64,000 bases of DNA from Streptomyces sp. CB01635 (GTDB taxonomy: Bacteria; Actinomycetota; Actinomycetes; Streptomycetales; Streptomycetaceae): assembly GCF_002803065.1 (NCBI RefSeq), contig NZ_NNBL01000016.1, positions 1-64,000 on the forward strand, written 5' to 3'. Below are positions 9,304-17,948 of this stretch, piece after piece (positions within the stretch are counted from its first letter, which is position 1; each line of letters begins with the position of its first letter). A model generated the notes under the pieces. That model saw only the letters and a program-made list of their open reading frames with translations. It was not told the DNA's origin and searched no databases. Made by a program: the position numbers and the translations under genes.

Positions 9304-9825
9304 ATGCTCCAAGGCGTGGCCACCGAAGACGACTTCACCGACACAACCGTCTTCTTACCTGTCAGTGTGCGGGATCTGCTGCCACGGGATCTGCCGAGGT
9401 GCACCTGGTCCGGCTCGGGCAGCCACCTGCGCAGCGTAGGACGAGAGCTGGCTCGCGCTGCGTCGGGCGAGGTGGACTACCTGGCTGTATGCACTCCCGA
9501 GGACCTGCCGGTGGCGATCGGCGGCATAGACTTCCAGGTCTCCGAGGAGTCCGGATTCGTGTGGCAGCTCGCCGTGCACCCGGCGCTGCGGTCCCGCGGC
9601 CTGGGAACGCTGCTCGTCCGCGCTGCCGAACAGCGGATCCGGGACCGCGGGCTGCGCGGGGCCGAACTCGCAGTGGAGGAAAGCAACCCCCGGGCCCGCG
9701 CCCTGTACGAACGCCTGGGCTACGTCGCGTACGGCCGCAAACCGGACGCCTGGGACGAGGAAGGGCCCGACGGGTCGATCCCTAGCCACGAGACGATGTG
9801 CGTTCTCATGCGAAGGGGCCTTTGA
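9304..9825 (+). CDS. GNAT-family N-acetyltransferase with a TTA codon
   Basis: This 173-residue GNAT protein has motif A (VWQLAVHPALRSRGLGTLLV, containing R-S-R-G-L-G for acetyl-CoA pyrophosphate binding) and motif B (NPRARALYERLGYVAYGRK). The acceptor is unknown. The ATG at 9304 follows a GAGG 5 bp upstream; the longer frame has no family match. Leu18 is encoded by TTA (9355-9357), the rare codon read only by the developmentally controlled bldA tRNA in Streptomyces, so translation may be restricted to late growth. Confidence 0.85.
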   Translation: MLQGVATEDDFTDTTVFLPVSVRDLLPRDLPRCTWSGSGSHLRSVGRELARAASGEVDYLAVCTPEDLPVAIGGIDFQVSEESGFVWQLAVHPALRSRGLGTLLVRAAEQRIRDRGLRGAELAVEESNPRARALYERLGYVAYGRKPDAWDEEGPDGSIPSHETMCVLMRRGL

Positions 9826-9904
9826 GCCGCGGTCAGGGGCACAGGTCCAACGGGCGTGGCGGCGGGGTTGGTCCTGTCATCGCGTCATGGTGCGACGGCA
9901 TCTG

Positions 9905-10876
9905 TCAGTCGGCGAACGCGTCCACGCCCGTCAGTTCGGCGGACAGTGCCCACAGGCGGGCCGCTTGCTCCGGGTCCGTGGCCCACTCCTTGACGCCGAC
10001 CCGGGAGCCGTCCGCCGGGGCGGGCTCGGCGATGTCGCAGTCCTCCAGGTAGACGCCACCCATGCCGTCCAGCTGGGGGGAGGTCGCCGCCCAGACCTGC
10101 GTGGCCGCGCCCTGCTGCGGCGTCTTGAACGCGTCGGGGTGGAGCAGGTTGCCGTCCTCGTCGATCCAGCCCCGCTCGACCATCTCCTGCCTCGGCAGGT
10201 GCCGCTGAAGGGGCGTCAAGATGCCACCGGGGTGCAGCGAGAAGGCCCGCACGCCCAGACCCTGGCCGCGGCGGTCGAGTTCCACTGCGAACAGCGCGTT
10301 GGCCGTCTTGGCCTGGCCGTACGCCTCCCACTTGTCGTAGCCGTGGCGCCAGTGAACGTCGTCCCAGCGGATACCGGAGGCGTGGTGGCCGGTCGAGGAG
10401 ACCGAGACAACGCGGGCGCCACCCGGCTCGAGTGCCGGCCAAAGGCGGTTGATGAGGGCGAAGTGGCCCAGGTGGTTGGTGGCGAACTGGGCCTCCCAGC
10501 CCGGCCCGACGCGGGTCTCGGGGCAGGCCATGATCCCCGCGCTGTCGATGACGATGTCCAGGGGCCGGCCCGTGGCAAGGAAACGCTCGGCGAAGGAGCG
10601 CACGCTGTCCAGGTCACCGAGGTCCATTTCTTCCACCTCGACACTGTCGATCCCGGCCAGGTTCTCCTGTGCCGCGCCGACCCGGCGGGCCGGGACCACG
10701 ACGCGTGCGCCGGCCTTCGCCAGTGCGCGTGTGGTCTCGGCGCCGATGCCCGAGTAACCGCCCGTCACCAGGGCGAGCCGGCCCGTAAGATCGATGCCCG
10801 CGAGGACATCGTCGGCGGAGCTCCGGGCGCCGAAGCCCGAACCGATCTTGTGCTGCGGTGTGCTGCTGTCGCTCAT
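9905..10876 (-). CDS. Short-chain dehydrogenase/reductase
   Basis: This 323-residue protein has the classical SDR signs: cofactor loop TGGYSGIGAETTRALA at about residues 38-53, NSAG-like DSAGIMA, catalytic serine in VVSVSSTG, and YxxxK as YGQAK at about 186. The C-terminus resembles the retinol-dehydrogenase/oxidoreductase subgroup. The ATG is at 10876 and no strong ribosome-binding site precedes it, so a short or leaderless transcript is possible. A promoter with a dyad in a 19-bp spacer lies at 10883-10913, the layout controlled by MerR-family activators. It converges on the GNAT gene. Confidence 0.9.
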   Translation of the reverse strand: MSDSSTPQHKIGSGFGARSSADDVLAGIDLTGRLALVTGGYSGIGAETTRALAKAGARVVVPARRVGAAQENLAGIDSVEVEEMDLGDLDSVRSFAERFLATGRPLDIVIDSAGIMACPETRVGPGWEAQFATNHLGHFALINRLWPALEPGGARVVSVSSTGHHASGIRWDDVHWRHGYDKWEAYGQAKTANALFAVELDRRGQGLGVRAFSLHPGGILTPLQRHLPRQEMVERGWIDEDGNLLHPDAFKTPQQGAATQVWAATSPQLDGMGGVYLEDCDIAEPAPADGSRVGVKEWATDPEQAARLWALSAELTGVDAFAD

Positions 10877-10882
10877 GAGGGC

Positions 10883-10913
10883 ACGGTACGAATTCGAGTG
10901 CTCTCGAAGTCAA
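10883..10913 (-). promoter_or_regulatory. MerR-type promoter of the SDR gene
   Basis: On the minus strand TTGACT (10913-10908) and TACCGT (10888-10883) are separated by 19 bp. The spacer holds the inverted repeat TTCGAG-N4-CTCGAA (10893-10908). An overlong spacer filled by a dyad is the hallmark of MerR-family-activated promoters. Confidence 0.6.
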
Positions 10914-11072
10914 GCCCACCCCGCGGCCGCGGTCTGAACAGGCTCGAACGGGGAAGCAGCCCCGACCGGACGGGCGAATCATGCCTCCACACGATGCCGC
11001 TGCACCGAGTAGCCCTCCCCCGCAGGACGCCCACCGCCCTGAGCGGGCCACCTACAGCGGTCCGTCAGGTCA

Positions 11073-11507
11073 CTACGAGGATCCGAAGGCCGGGATGGTC
11101 AGGGAGCCGTCTTCGGCCAGCGGGAAGCCTGGGTTGTGGGCGATCTCCCACAGGTGTCCGTCAGGGTCGGCGAAGCACCCCGCGTAGCCGCCGTAGGGCG
11201 TTGCCCGGGCCGGCTTGGTGATGGTGCCTCCGGCTTGCTGTGCTGCGGTGAGGAGCGCGTCCACCTCCTTCGGGGAGCGCATGTTGTGCGCCAGGACGAT
11301 GCCGCCGAAGCCTGTCCCGTCAGCGCTGTCGAGGCCACAGTCGAGTGCGAGCTTGTCGCGGCCCCACAGGACGAGGCCAAGGCCGCCTGCCTGGAAGAAG
11401 ACGGTCTCTTCGACCTCTTGTCCCCGCCAGCCGAGGCTCTCGTAGAACGCCCGGGAGCACCCGAGGTCGGCTACAGCCAGGGTGATCAGACTGACGCGTT
11501 GTTCCAT
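11073..11507 (-). CDS. VOC (glyoxalase/bleomycin-resistance fold) family protein
   Basis: This 144-residue protein begins MEQRVSLITLAVADLGCSRA and ends with the characteristic GGYAGCFADPDGHLWEIAHN. This is the two-module beta-alpha-beta fold used by glyoxalases, extradiol dioxygenases and antibiotic-binding proteins. The metal-ligand glutamate in HLWEIAHN is present. The substrate is unknown. It stands alone between the SDR gene and the two-component operon, in the same direction as both. Confidence 0.85.
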   Translation of the reverse strand: MEQRVSLITLAVADLGCSRAFYESLGWRGQEVEETVFFQAGGLGLVLWGRDKLALDCGLDSADGTGFGGIVLAHNMRSPKEVDALLTAAQQAGGTITKPARATPYGGYAGCFADPDGHLWEIAHNPGFPLAEDGSLTIPAFGSS

Positions 11508-11786
11508 GCGCGGAAGCTAGCACGTGCTTCAGCGCCTGCCCGGGAGCCTCAATGTCCGCCTGACACCGACCGCGGGCCGTCTGACGCTGTCCGGACGAGC
11601 GCCTCAACTGCGGTGGCAGCACAGTGCGTTGCCGGTAGGAGTGAGGGCGGCTGCAACGTGGGCGGGGTGCGACCGGGTCGGACGGCTGACGGGCTCCTGG
11701 CCGAGCCCGTCAGCCGACGCGGCCCGCGTCGAGGACCGCCAACAGACCGACGCTGACGGGGCGGACGCGAGCGCCGACCCATCGGC

Positions 11787-12455
11787 TCAGCCCCCATGGG
11801 GCCGGGCCAGGCCGTGGTCGTAGGCGAAGATCACCGCCTGGATGCGGTCGCGGGCGCCGATCTTGGACAGGACGCGGCCGACATGGGTCTTGACCGTGGA
11901 CTCCGACAGGACGAAGCGGGTGGCGATCTCGCCGTTGGTCCAGCCCTTGCCGATGGCTACGAGGATCTCGCGTTCGCGGTCGGTGAGGGAGCTCAGCTTC
12001 GAGTCCTCGGCGGATCCATTCGCGCCGGCGGGCACGAGTTGGGCGAACTCGTACAGCAGGCGGCGCGTGAGCGCCGGAGCGATCACCGCGTCTCCGACGG
12101 CCACGGCGCGGATGCCGGCCAGGAGTTCCTCGGGACGGGCGTCCTTGAGGAGGAAGCCGCTGGCTCCGGCGCGCAGTGCCGCGTAGACGTACTCGTCGAG
12201 GTCGAAGGTGGTCATGACGAGGACGCGGGAGCGGTCGCCCGTGGCGACGATGCGGCGCGTGGCCTCGATGCCGTCCATGCCCGGCATGCGTACGTCCATC
12301 AGGACGACGTCGGGGCGGAGTTCGGCGGCCTTGCGCACGGCGTCGGCTCCGTGCGCGGCCTCGCCGACCACCTCTGTCTCGGGCACGGAGTCGAGGAGCA
12401 TGCGGAGGCCGTACCGCTGGAGGGGCTGATCGTCCACGACGAGCACGGTGGTCAT
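11787..12455 (-). CDS. NarL/LuxR-family response regulator
   Basis: This 222-residue protein starts MTTVLVVDDQPLQRYGLR. The receiver domain has the DD pair, the phospho-acceptor aspartate in DVVLMDVRMPGMDG, and the conserved lysine in GFLLKDARPEE. The C-terminal LuxR helix-turn-helix is LTDREREILVAIGKGWTNGE through STVKTHVGRVLSKI. Its ATG overlaps the kinase stop (ATGA, 12452-12455), which fixes the start and shows translational coupling. It is the output of the DesK-like kinase next door and probably controls the ABC exporter genes at the head of the same operon. Confidence 0.95.
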   Translation of the reverse strand: MTTVLVVDDQPLQRYGLRMLLDSVPETEVVGEAAHGADAVRKAAELRPDVVLMDVRMPGMDGIEATRRIVATGDRSRVLVMTTFDLDEYVYAALRAGASGFLLKDARPEELLAGIRAVAVGDAVIAPALTRRLLYEFAQLVPAGANGSAEDSKLSSLTDREREILVAIGKGWTNGEIATRFVLSESTVKTHVGRVLSKIGARDRIQAVIFAYDHGLARPHGG

Positions 12456-13834
12456 CGGGCACCGCCCTGGGGAGCGAGGTTGAGTTCGGCCCGCACGGCC
12501 CATCCCGCGCCGGCGGGACCGGCGTTGATGTGTCCGCCGTAGAGAGCCGCTCGTTCGCGCATGCCCACCAGGCCGTGTCCTTCCTCGTTGGCCGGTCCCC
12601 GCCGGGCGGCCGGAGCGGCTGGGCCGGAGTCCTGGACGGTGATGGTCAGCCGCTTGTCCTCGACGACGATCGCCAGGTTCGCACGGGCGTCGGCGCCCGC
12701 GTGCTTCAGGGCGTTCGTCAGGGCCTCCTGCACGATGCGGTAGACGGTCAGCTGCACGCCGCTGTCGAGGGCGTCGATGTCACCGGCGGTACGGTAGATC
12801 ACCTTCAGGCCGGCAGCACGCACCCCCTCACACAGCGCGTCGATGTCCGCGAGTCCGGGCTGCGGGCTCAGTTCGGGCTCGGTGCGCGGGCCGTCCGCCT
12901 CGCGCAGCACGCCGAGCAGGCGCCGCAGTTCGCCGAGGGCCTGGCGACCTGTGTCGCCGATGAGGTGCAGGGCCTCCGTGCCCCGTTCCGGAGCGACGGC
13001 CGTGGCGTAGGCGCCCGCGTCTGCGAGTGTGATGATGACTGACAGATTGTGTCCGACGATGTCGTGCATCTCGCGGGCCACCCGTGTCCGTTCGGCCGCG
13101 ACGGCGAGCCTGCCGCGCTGGTCGCGTTCGATCTCGAGCCGGGCCGCACGGTCCCGCAGTCCGGCCAGTTGGGCCCGCCGGATCCGGATCATCAGGCCGA
13201 GCGCGAGGGCCGCGGTCGCCGTGCTGAGGAGAAAGAAGAGCGCGTCCCAGAGCGACACCGCCGAGGAGACCCGCGCCGCGACCAGGCCCAGCGCGCCCGC
13301 CATGACCGCGCACGCCCACGGCAGTTGTCGCAGCCGCCCGTGCAGGGCCAGGCTGTACAGGGCTACGAAGAGGGCGACATCCGCGCGGAGTGCGGCACCG
13401 AGAGACCACTGCAGGACGAACACGGCCGTGACCCCGCCGAAGGCCGCCGCGGGTGATCGCCGCCGCCACAGCAGCGGCAGCACCAATCCGGCCTGCAGGG
13501 CCAGCATGCCGACCGTGGGGAGCTGGGTGAACGACAGGCGGAACCGGCGCGGGCCGTCGCTGTCCCCAACGCCCCTGTGCAGCAGGTCCGGCAGGCAGAA
13601 CACCAGGAAGACCAGGACCACGACCGCGGTGTCCAGCACCCACGGACGGGCCTGGTCGGCGCGCCGTAGCCGCTCGCCGGCCCGGCCGAACCGAGCGACG
13701 AGCGGCCCCATCGCGCCGAGGTCTTCGGTGGTCACGGAGTTCACCAGCCCATGGTGCGGGTCCGGGCCTTGATGCGGGTCCTGCCCATGTTGCGGGTCCG
13801 GCCCCTGATTGGAAGGCAATGGCTCAGACGTCAC
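12452..13834 (-). CDS. DesK-type sensor histidine kinase with Gly/His/Pro-rich N-terminal repeats
   Basis: This 460-residue kinase has a set of membrane helices at about 65-215 (for example VVVLVFLVFCLPDLL). A HisKA_3 dimerisation domain follows with the phospho-acceptor histidine in TRVAREMHDIVGHNLS, then a HATPase domain (VQEALTNALKHAG, then GHGLVGMRERAALYGG). The GTG at 13834 overlaps the permease stop by 11 bp. The first 30 residues are a repeated GPDPQHGQDPHQGPDPHHG tract, unusual for the family and possibly metal-binding. A start at Met42 (MGPLVARF) would remove it. Confidence 0.9.
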   Translation of the reverse strand: MTSEPLPSNQGPDPQHGQDPHQGPDPHHGLVNSVTTEDLGAMGPLVARFGRAGERLRRADQARPWVLDTAVVVLVFLVFCLPDLLHRGVGDSDGPRRFRLSFTQLPTVGMLALQAGLVLPLLWRRRSPAAAFGGVTAVFVLQWSLGAALRADVALFVALYSLALHGRLRQLPWACAVMAGALGLVAARVSSAVSLWDALFFLLSTATAALALGLMIRIRRAQLAGLRDRAARLEIERDQRGRLAVAAERTRVAREMHDIVGHNLSVIITLADAGAYATAVAPERGTEALHLIGDTGRQALGELRRLLGVLREADGPRTEPELSPQPGLADIDALCEGVRAAGLKVIYRTAGDIDALDSGVQLTVYRIVQEALTNALKHAGADARANLAIVVEDKRLTITVQDSGPAAPAARRGPANEEGHGLVGMRERAALYGGHINAGPAGAGWAVRAELNLAPQGGAR

Positions 13835-14684
13835 TGCGCAGCAGCCGGTACGCCGCCCCGGCCAGCGCCAGTGCCGTCCAGCCGAGGAAGACCAGGAGCC
13901 CGGCGGTCGGTGACAGGGTGGTGGAGTCGTGCGTCAGGGCGAACGTCGCCTCGCCTGCGTTGCTCGGGAGGTACGGGTCGATGTCGCCCTGCCACGAACT
14001 GGGCAACAGGGAGATCAGCCCTGGGACGAGCATGAGGGTGGCGACCAGGACCGAGATACCGCCCGCCACCGACCGCATCAGCGCGCCCAGGGCGGTGCCG
14101 ATCACACCGACCAGACCGAGGTAGAGCCCGGCGCCCAGCAGGCTGCGTACGACGCCGGCGTGGCCGAGGCCCATGGCAGCGGGCGTGCCGGAGACGATCT
14201 GGCTTCCGACGAGGAAGGCGACGAACGCGCCGAACGTGGCGATCACGAGCGCGACCAGCCCGTACACCACCGCCTTGGACCACAGCACGGGGAGCCGGCG
14301 CGGCACGGCGGCCAGGGTCGAGCGGATCATGCCGGTGGAGTACTCGCCCGCCGTGACCAGCACACCGAGTACGCCGAGGGCCAGCTGGGCGAAGTTCGTG
14401 CCGAAGAGGGACAGGCTCACGGCCGTCGCGGAGCCGAAGTCACGATCCATCGGACGGCCGGAGCCGATCTCGGACTTGTAGTGGCTCGCGGCGATGACGC
14501 CGAAGGCGACCAGGAACAGCAGGCCCAGGCCGAGAGTGATCCAGGTCGAGCGCACGGACCAGAGTTTGGCCCACTCCGAGGACAGCACACGCCGTCCGGT
14601 CACCCGGTAGACGGGCCCGCCCTGAGTGGCCTGGTCGGTCCCGGGGGTCTCGGGGATCTCGGGGGTTGCCGTGAGGGTGCTCAT
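13824..14684 (-). CDS. ABC transporter permease (ABC-2 type)
   Basis: This 286-residue membrane protein has about six helices, including WITLGLGLLFLVAFGVIAA, LALGVLGVLVTAGEYSTGMI and the C-terminal LLVFLGWTALALAGAAYRLL. The GEYSTGMIRSTL stretch after helix 2 is typical of actinomycete ABC-2 permeases paired with CcmA/NatA-type ATPases. Its ATG overlaps the ATPase stop (ATGA at 14681-14684). Together they form an exporter, likely for a membrane-active compound or antibiotic, under the downstream two-component system. Confidence 0.92.
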   Translation of the reverse strand: MSTLTATPEIPETPGTDQATQGGPVYRVTGRRVLSSEWAKLWSVRSTWITLGLGLLFLVAFGVIAASHYKSEIGSGRPMDRDFGSATAVSLSLFGTNFAQLALGVLGVLVTAGEYSTGMIRSTLAAVPRRLPVLWSKAVVYGLVALVIATFGAFVAFLVGSQIVSGTPAAMGLGHAGVVRSLLGAGLYLGLVGVIGTALGALMRSVAGGISVLVATLMLVPGLISLLPSSWQGDIDPYLPSNAGEATFALTHDSTTLSPTAGLLVFLGWTALALAGAAYRLLRSDV

Positions 14685-15619
14685 GTTGTGCTCCCGAAGG
14701 TGTCGGCACCGGTCGTGGAACCGTGGTACTCCACGGCGTCCCTGGTCAGTTCCATGAAGGCTTCCTCCAGCGACACCGCCTTCGCAGTCAGCTCGAACAG
14801 GGGGATTCCGTGCTCGGCCGCCATCAGCCCGATCTCGCGGGCGGTCATCCCGGTCACCTGCAGTTCCTCGGATCCGACGCGGCCGGTGACGTCCACACCA
14901 GGCCCGGACAGCACGTCCCGCAGCGTGGCTGGGTCCTGCGTCGCGACCTTTACGGTGTCACCGCCCGCCTCGCGGACAAGGTCCCGTACGGTCGTGTCGG
15001 CCAGCAGCTGTCCCCTGCCGACGATGATCAGGTGGTCAGCCACCAGGGCGACCTCACTCATCAGGTGCGAGGAGACGAACACCGTCCGCCCCTCGGCCGC
15101 GAGCGATGTCAGCAGATTGCGGATCCAGAGCACTCCCTCGGGGTCCAGACCGTTGACGGGCTCGTCCAGCATCACCGTCTGCGGATCGCCCAGCAGCGCG
15201 GCGGCGATGCCGAGCCGCTGCCCCATGCCGAGAGAGAAGGCACCGGCCCGCTTCTTCGCGACGGTGCCGAGACCGGCGAGTTCGATGACCTCGTCGACGC
15301 GGCGGCGCGGAATGCCGTGGGTGAGGGCGAGCGCCCGGAGGTGGTTGGAGGCCGAGCGGCCCGGGTGGATCGACTTGGCCTCCAGAAGCGCTCCGACCTC
15401 CTGCAGGGGTGCCTGGTGGCGGGCGTAGCGGTGGCCGTTCACCGTCACGGAGCCCCTCGTCGGCGCGTCGAGCCCGATGACCATGCGCATGGTCGTCGAC
15501 TTGCCGGCTCCGTTGGGTCCCAGGAAGCCGGTCACCGTGCCCGGCTTCACGGTGAAGTCCAGACCGTCGACGGCTGTCTTCTCCCCGTACCGCTTGGTGA
15601 GCTGCTGTGCGTCGATCAT
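14681..15619 (-). CDS. ABC transporter ATP-binding protein
   Basis: This 312-residue ATPase has Walker A (GFLGPNGAGKSTTMRMV), a degenerate signature SLGMGQRLGIAAALL, Walker B with D-loop (TVMLDEPVNGLDPEG) and the H-loop (VFVSSHLMSEVALV). A C-terminal extension of about 90 residues is typical of the drug-exporter (DrrA/CcmA) branch. The ATG at 15619 has an AAGGAGAG ribosome-binding site. It is the first gene of a four-gene operon: ATPase, permease, kinase, regulator. Confidence 0.95.
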   Translation of the reverse strand: MIDAQQLTKRYGEKTAVDGLDFTVKPGTVTGFLGPNGAGKSTTMRMVIGLDAPTRGSVTVNGHRYARHQAPLQEVGALLEAKSIHPGRSASNHLRALALTHGIPRRRVDEVIELAGLGTVAKKRAGAFSLGMGQRLGIAAALLGDPQTVMLDEPVNGLDPEGVLWIRNLLTSLAAEGRTVFVSSHLMSEVALVADHLIIVGRGQLLADTTVRDLVREAGGDTVKVATQDPATLRDVLSGPGVDVTGRVGSEELQVTGMTAREIGLMAAEHGIPLFELTAKAVSLEEAFMELTRDAVEYHGSTTGADTFGSTT

Positions 15620-15701
15620 TCGCTTCTCTCTCCTTCGGGCTGAGGCGTTGGACACGCCTGACGCCTCCTCCGCAACGCTAAGACCGCGATGTCCCCGATC
15701 C

Positions 15702-15745
15702 GGTGGTACCGGGGGCTGAAGGGGGCCAGGCGGGTGGTACCGGGG
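15702..15745. promoter_or_regulatory. Paired GGTGGTACCGGGG boxes upstream of the ABC/two-component operon
   Basis: A 13-bp sequence, GGTGGTACCGGGG, occurs at 15702-15714 and again at 15733-15745, 31 bp apart (three helical turns). It is centred on GGTACC and lies about 85-125 bp upstream of the ATPase start. A plausible role is binding the operon's own LuxR-type regulator. Confidence 0.5.
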
Positions 15746-15808
15746 TACTACGCTGCGGCACGGTGCGTGCCCGGCGACTCTGCGGTTGCTGTCCCGGCCG
15801 ACCGCTGG

Positions 15809-16843
15809 TCAGGAGGTGTTGGCCATGGGGTGCGTGACGTTGTCGCGTAGCCGCTGTCTGCGGACCACCCGGCCGGCGGCCGTCTTCTGCAGCAGTCCGT
15901 AGGCCAGGACCGGCAGGAGCAGGTGCGGTTTGTCGGGAAGCGTGGTGGTGATCAGGACCGCGCTCGCGCTGCTGTTGTTCATGCCGCAGGCGAGCGTGAG
16001 TGACGATGCCGCGGGAGCGTCCAGTCCCAGCAGACGTGCGGCTCCGCGGCCGACCATGAACGACAGCAGGCAGACGCCGGCCGCCACGGCCAGCGCGGCG
16101 GCCAGCAGCAGCGGACGCGGATGGGCCAGGAACGAGCCGAGGGCGCCGCAGGCGTTGACGTAGGTGAGGAGGAGTGAGCCGACCAGGGCAATGGGTACGC
16201 CGATGCCGACCACCCGGCGCAGCCACGGCGCCGGTAGTGCCAGGCGGCACAGGATGCCTGCTGTGCACGGCAGGACCACGCCGACCAGGGCAAATCCGCC
16301 GTCGCCGACGTGCAGGGCCCTGGTGAGTCTGTCGGCGTAGCCGCCTCCGAGCAGCGGCATCAGGGCGCTGGTGACCAGAGGAATGGTGAGCGGGCTGAGA
16401 AGGGTGGACGCGAGGACGAGCCCGACCATGGTCGGCTGGTCGCCGCCTCCCTTCCCGGTCCACACCGTCGACCCGGCGGCGACGGGCATGGCCACGATCA
16501 GGATCATCGCGGTGACCAAGCCGCTGCCGCCGTCGGTGTCGGGCGTCCGGCTCAGCAGGAACGCGACGGCGGGGATGGCCAGCAGCGGAATCGCCAGGTG
16601 CAGAACGAGCCCGGCCAGCAGCGCGATCGGACGGCGCAGCAGGGTCCCCAGCGTGCGTACCGGAACCTGGAGTCCGGCCGAGAAGAGCACCAGAGAGAGC
16701 AAGAGCGGTGCGGTGCTCAAGGACAGCCGGTCTGCCGCGCCGAGGGGCAGCGAGTGGGCTCGGCGCAGCCACAGTCCGGGGCCCGGCAGGAGCAGGGCAG
16801 CTGCGTAGGACAGGACGACCCCGCGGCCGAGTCGGCGTCGCAA
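15809..16843 (-). CDS. Bile acid:sodium symporter (BASS)-family transporter
   Basis: This 344-residue integral membrane protein has nine to ten hydrophobic segments. Family features include LLLSLVLFSAGLQVPVRTLG near helix 2, the SPLTIPLVTSALMPLLGGG segment, and LACGMNNSSASAVLI in the late helix, where the polar pair coordinates sodium in BASS proteins. The family moves organic anions, arsenite, pantoate or keto-acids; the substrate is not decidable here. The hydrophobic N-terminus after MRRRLGRGVV supports the 16843 start. Confidence 0.85.
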   Translation of the reverse strand: MRRRLGRGVVLSYAAALLLPGPGLWLRRAHSLPLGAADRLSLSTAPLLLSLVLFSAGLQVPVRTLGTLLRRPIALLAGLVLHLAIPLLAIPAVAFLLSRTPDTDGGSGLVTAMILIVAMPVAAGSTVWTGKGGGDQPTMVGLVLASTLLSPLTIPLVTSALMPLLGGGYADRLTRALHVGDGGFALVGVVLPCTAGILCRLALPAPWLRRVVGIGVPIALVGSLLLTYVNACGALGSFLAHPRPLLLAAALAVAAGVCLLSFMVGRGAARLLGLDAPAASSLTLACGMNNSSASAVLITTTLPDKPHLLLPVLAYGLLQKTAAGRVVRRQRLRDNVTHPMANTS

Positions 16844-17111
16844 CCAGTCGGTCGCCCTGTCAGTCCGGGCAGCGCTTCGGGTGTTCAGGGCGGGATTCTT
16901 CCGTCGCGGGAGCAGGGGCAGGGGCCGGAAGGAATGCCGATATACGCCGGGCCGGGCAGCTGTTCATTCCGCCATGGTGCTCCCGCGAATCGAGTGGTGC
17001 GCGCTGCGCCGCACGGCAGTCAGGATGCGTTCAGGTGCCCTTTGGCGCGGGCGGTGCACGGACCTCGGTCCGAACGATGGCGACGGCGGCTCCGCCGTCG
17101 CCATGACCTGC

Positions 17112-17948
17112 TCAGGCGTTGAGGGTTCCGGTGCCCAGGAGGGCGAACAGGAGTACGCCGATGATGACCCGGTAGATGACGAAGGCGTTGAAGCTGTGCC
17201 GGGCGACGTACTTCAGCAGCCACGCGATGGACGCGTACGCCACGACGAAGGAGACCACGGTCCCCACGACGAGGGGCGCGCTGTCCGCACCGGCTCCGAC
17301 GGCGTCCTTGAGTTCGTACAGGCCGGCGCCGGTGAGTGCGGGGATGCCGAGGAAGAAGGACAGGCGCGTGGCGGCGACGCGGTCCAGGTCGAGGATGAGC
17401 CCCGTGGACATGGTGGCGCCGGACCGCGAGAAGCCGGGGAAGAGGAGGGCCAGGATCTGGGAGGAGCCGACGAGCATGGCGTCCTTCAGGCTGGTGTCGT
17501 CCTCGCCGCGCTTGTGCCGACCCATCTGGTCGGCGGCCCACATCAGTCCACTGCCGACGATCAACGATCCGGCCACGACCCAGAGCGAGGCGAGCGGGCC
17601 CTCGATCAGCGGCTTTGCGGCCAGCCCGACGATGACGACGGGAATGGTGGCGTAGATGACCCACCAGGCGAATTTGTAGTCGTGATGGTAGCGCTGGTCG
17701 CGGTGGCGAAGGCCGCGTCCCCATGCGCCCAGGATCCGGACGATGTCCTTGAAGAAGTACAGCAGTACTGCGGCGATGGCGCCGACCTGGATCACCGCGG
17801 TGAACGCGACGACGGACTTGTCGTCCACCGGGATGTTCATCAGCCCCTCAGTGATCTTCAGGTGGCCGGTGGAGGAGACGGGCAGAAACTCCGTCACTCC
17901 CTCCACCACGCCGAGGATCACGGCCTGTCCGATGCTGATGGCGCTCAC
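17112..17948 (-). CDS. uppP: Undecaprenyl-diphosphatase UppP (BacA)
   Basis: This 278-residue membrane enzyme dephosphorylates undecaprenyl diphosphate to the lipid carrier used for peptidoglycan and teichoic acid synthesis; extra copies give bacitracin tolerance. Both signature regions are intact: EGVTEFLPVSSTGHL at about residues 16-30 and PGFSRSGATMSTG at about 175. The GTG start at 17948 overlaps the stop of the PAP2 phosphatase (GTGA, 17945-17948), so it is translated with that gene; the long upstream frame is the PAP2 gene in another frame. Expression is probably under the palindrome at 18702-18727. Confidence 0.95.
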   Translation of the reverse strand: MSAISIGQAVILGVVEGVTEFLPVSSTGHLKITEGLMNIPVDDKSVVAFTAVIQVGAIAAVLLYFFKDIVRILGAWGRGLRHRDQRYHHDYKFAWWVIYATIPVVIVGLAAKPLIEGPLASLWVVAGSLIVGSGLMWAADQMGRHKRGEDDTSLKDAMLVGSSQILALLFPGFSRSGATMSTGLILDLDRVAATRLSFFLGIPALTGAGLYELKDAVGAGADSAPLVVGTVVSFVVAYASIAWLLKYVARHSFNAFVIYRVIIGVLLFALLGTGTLNA

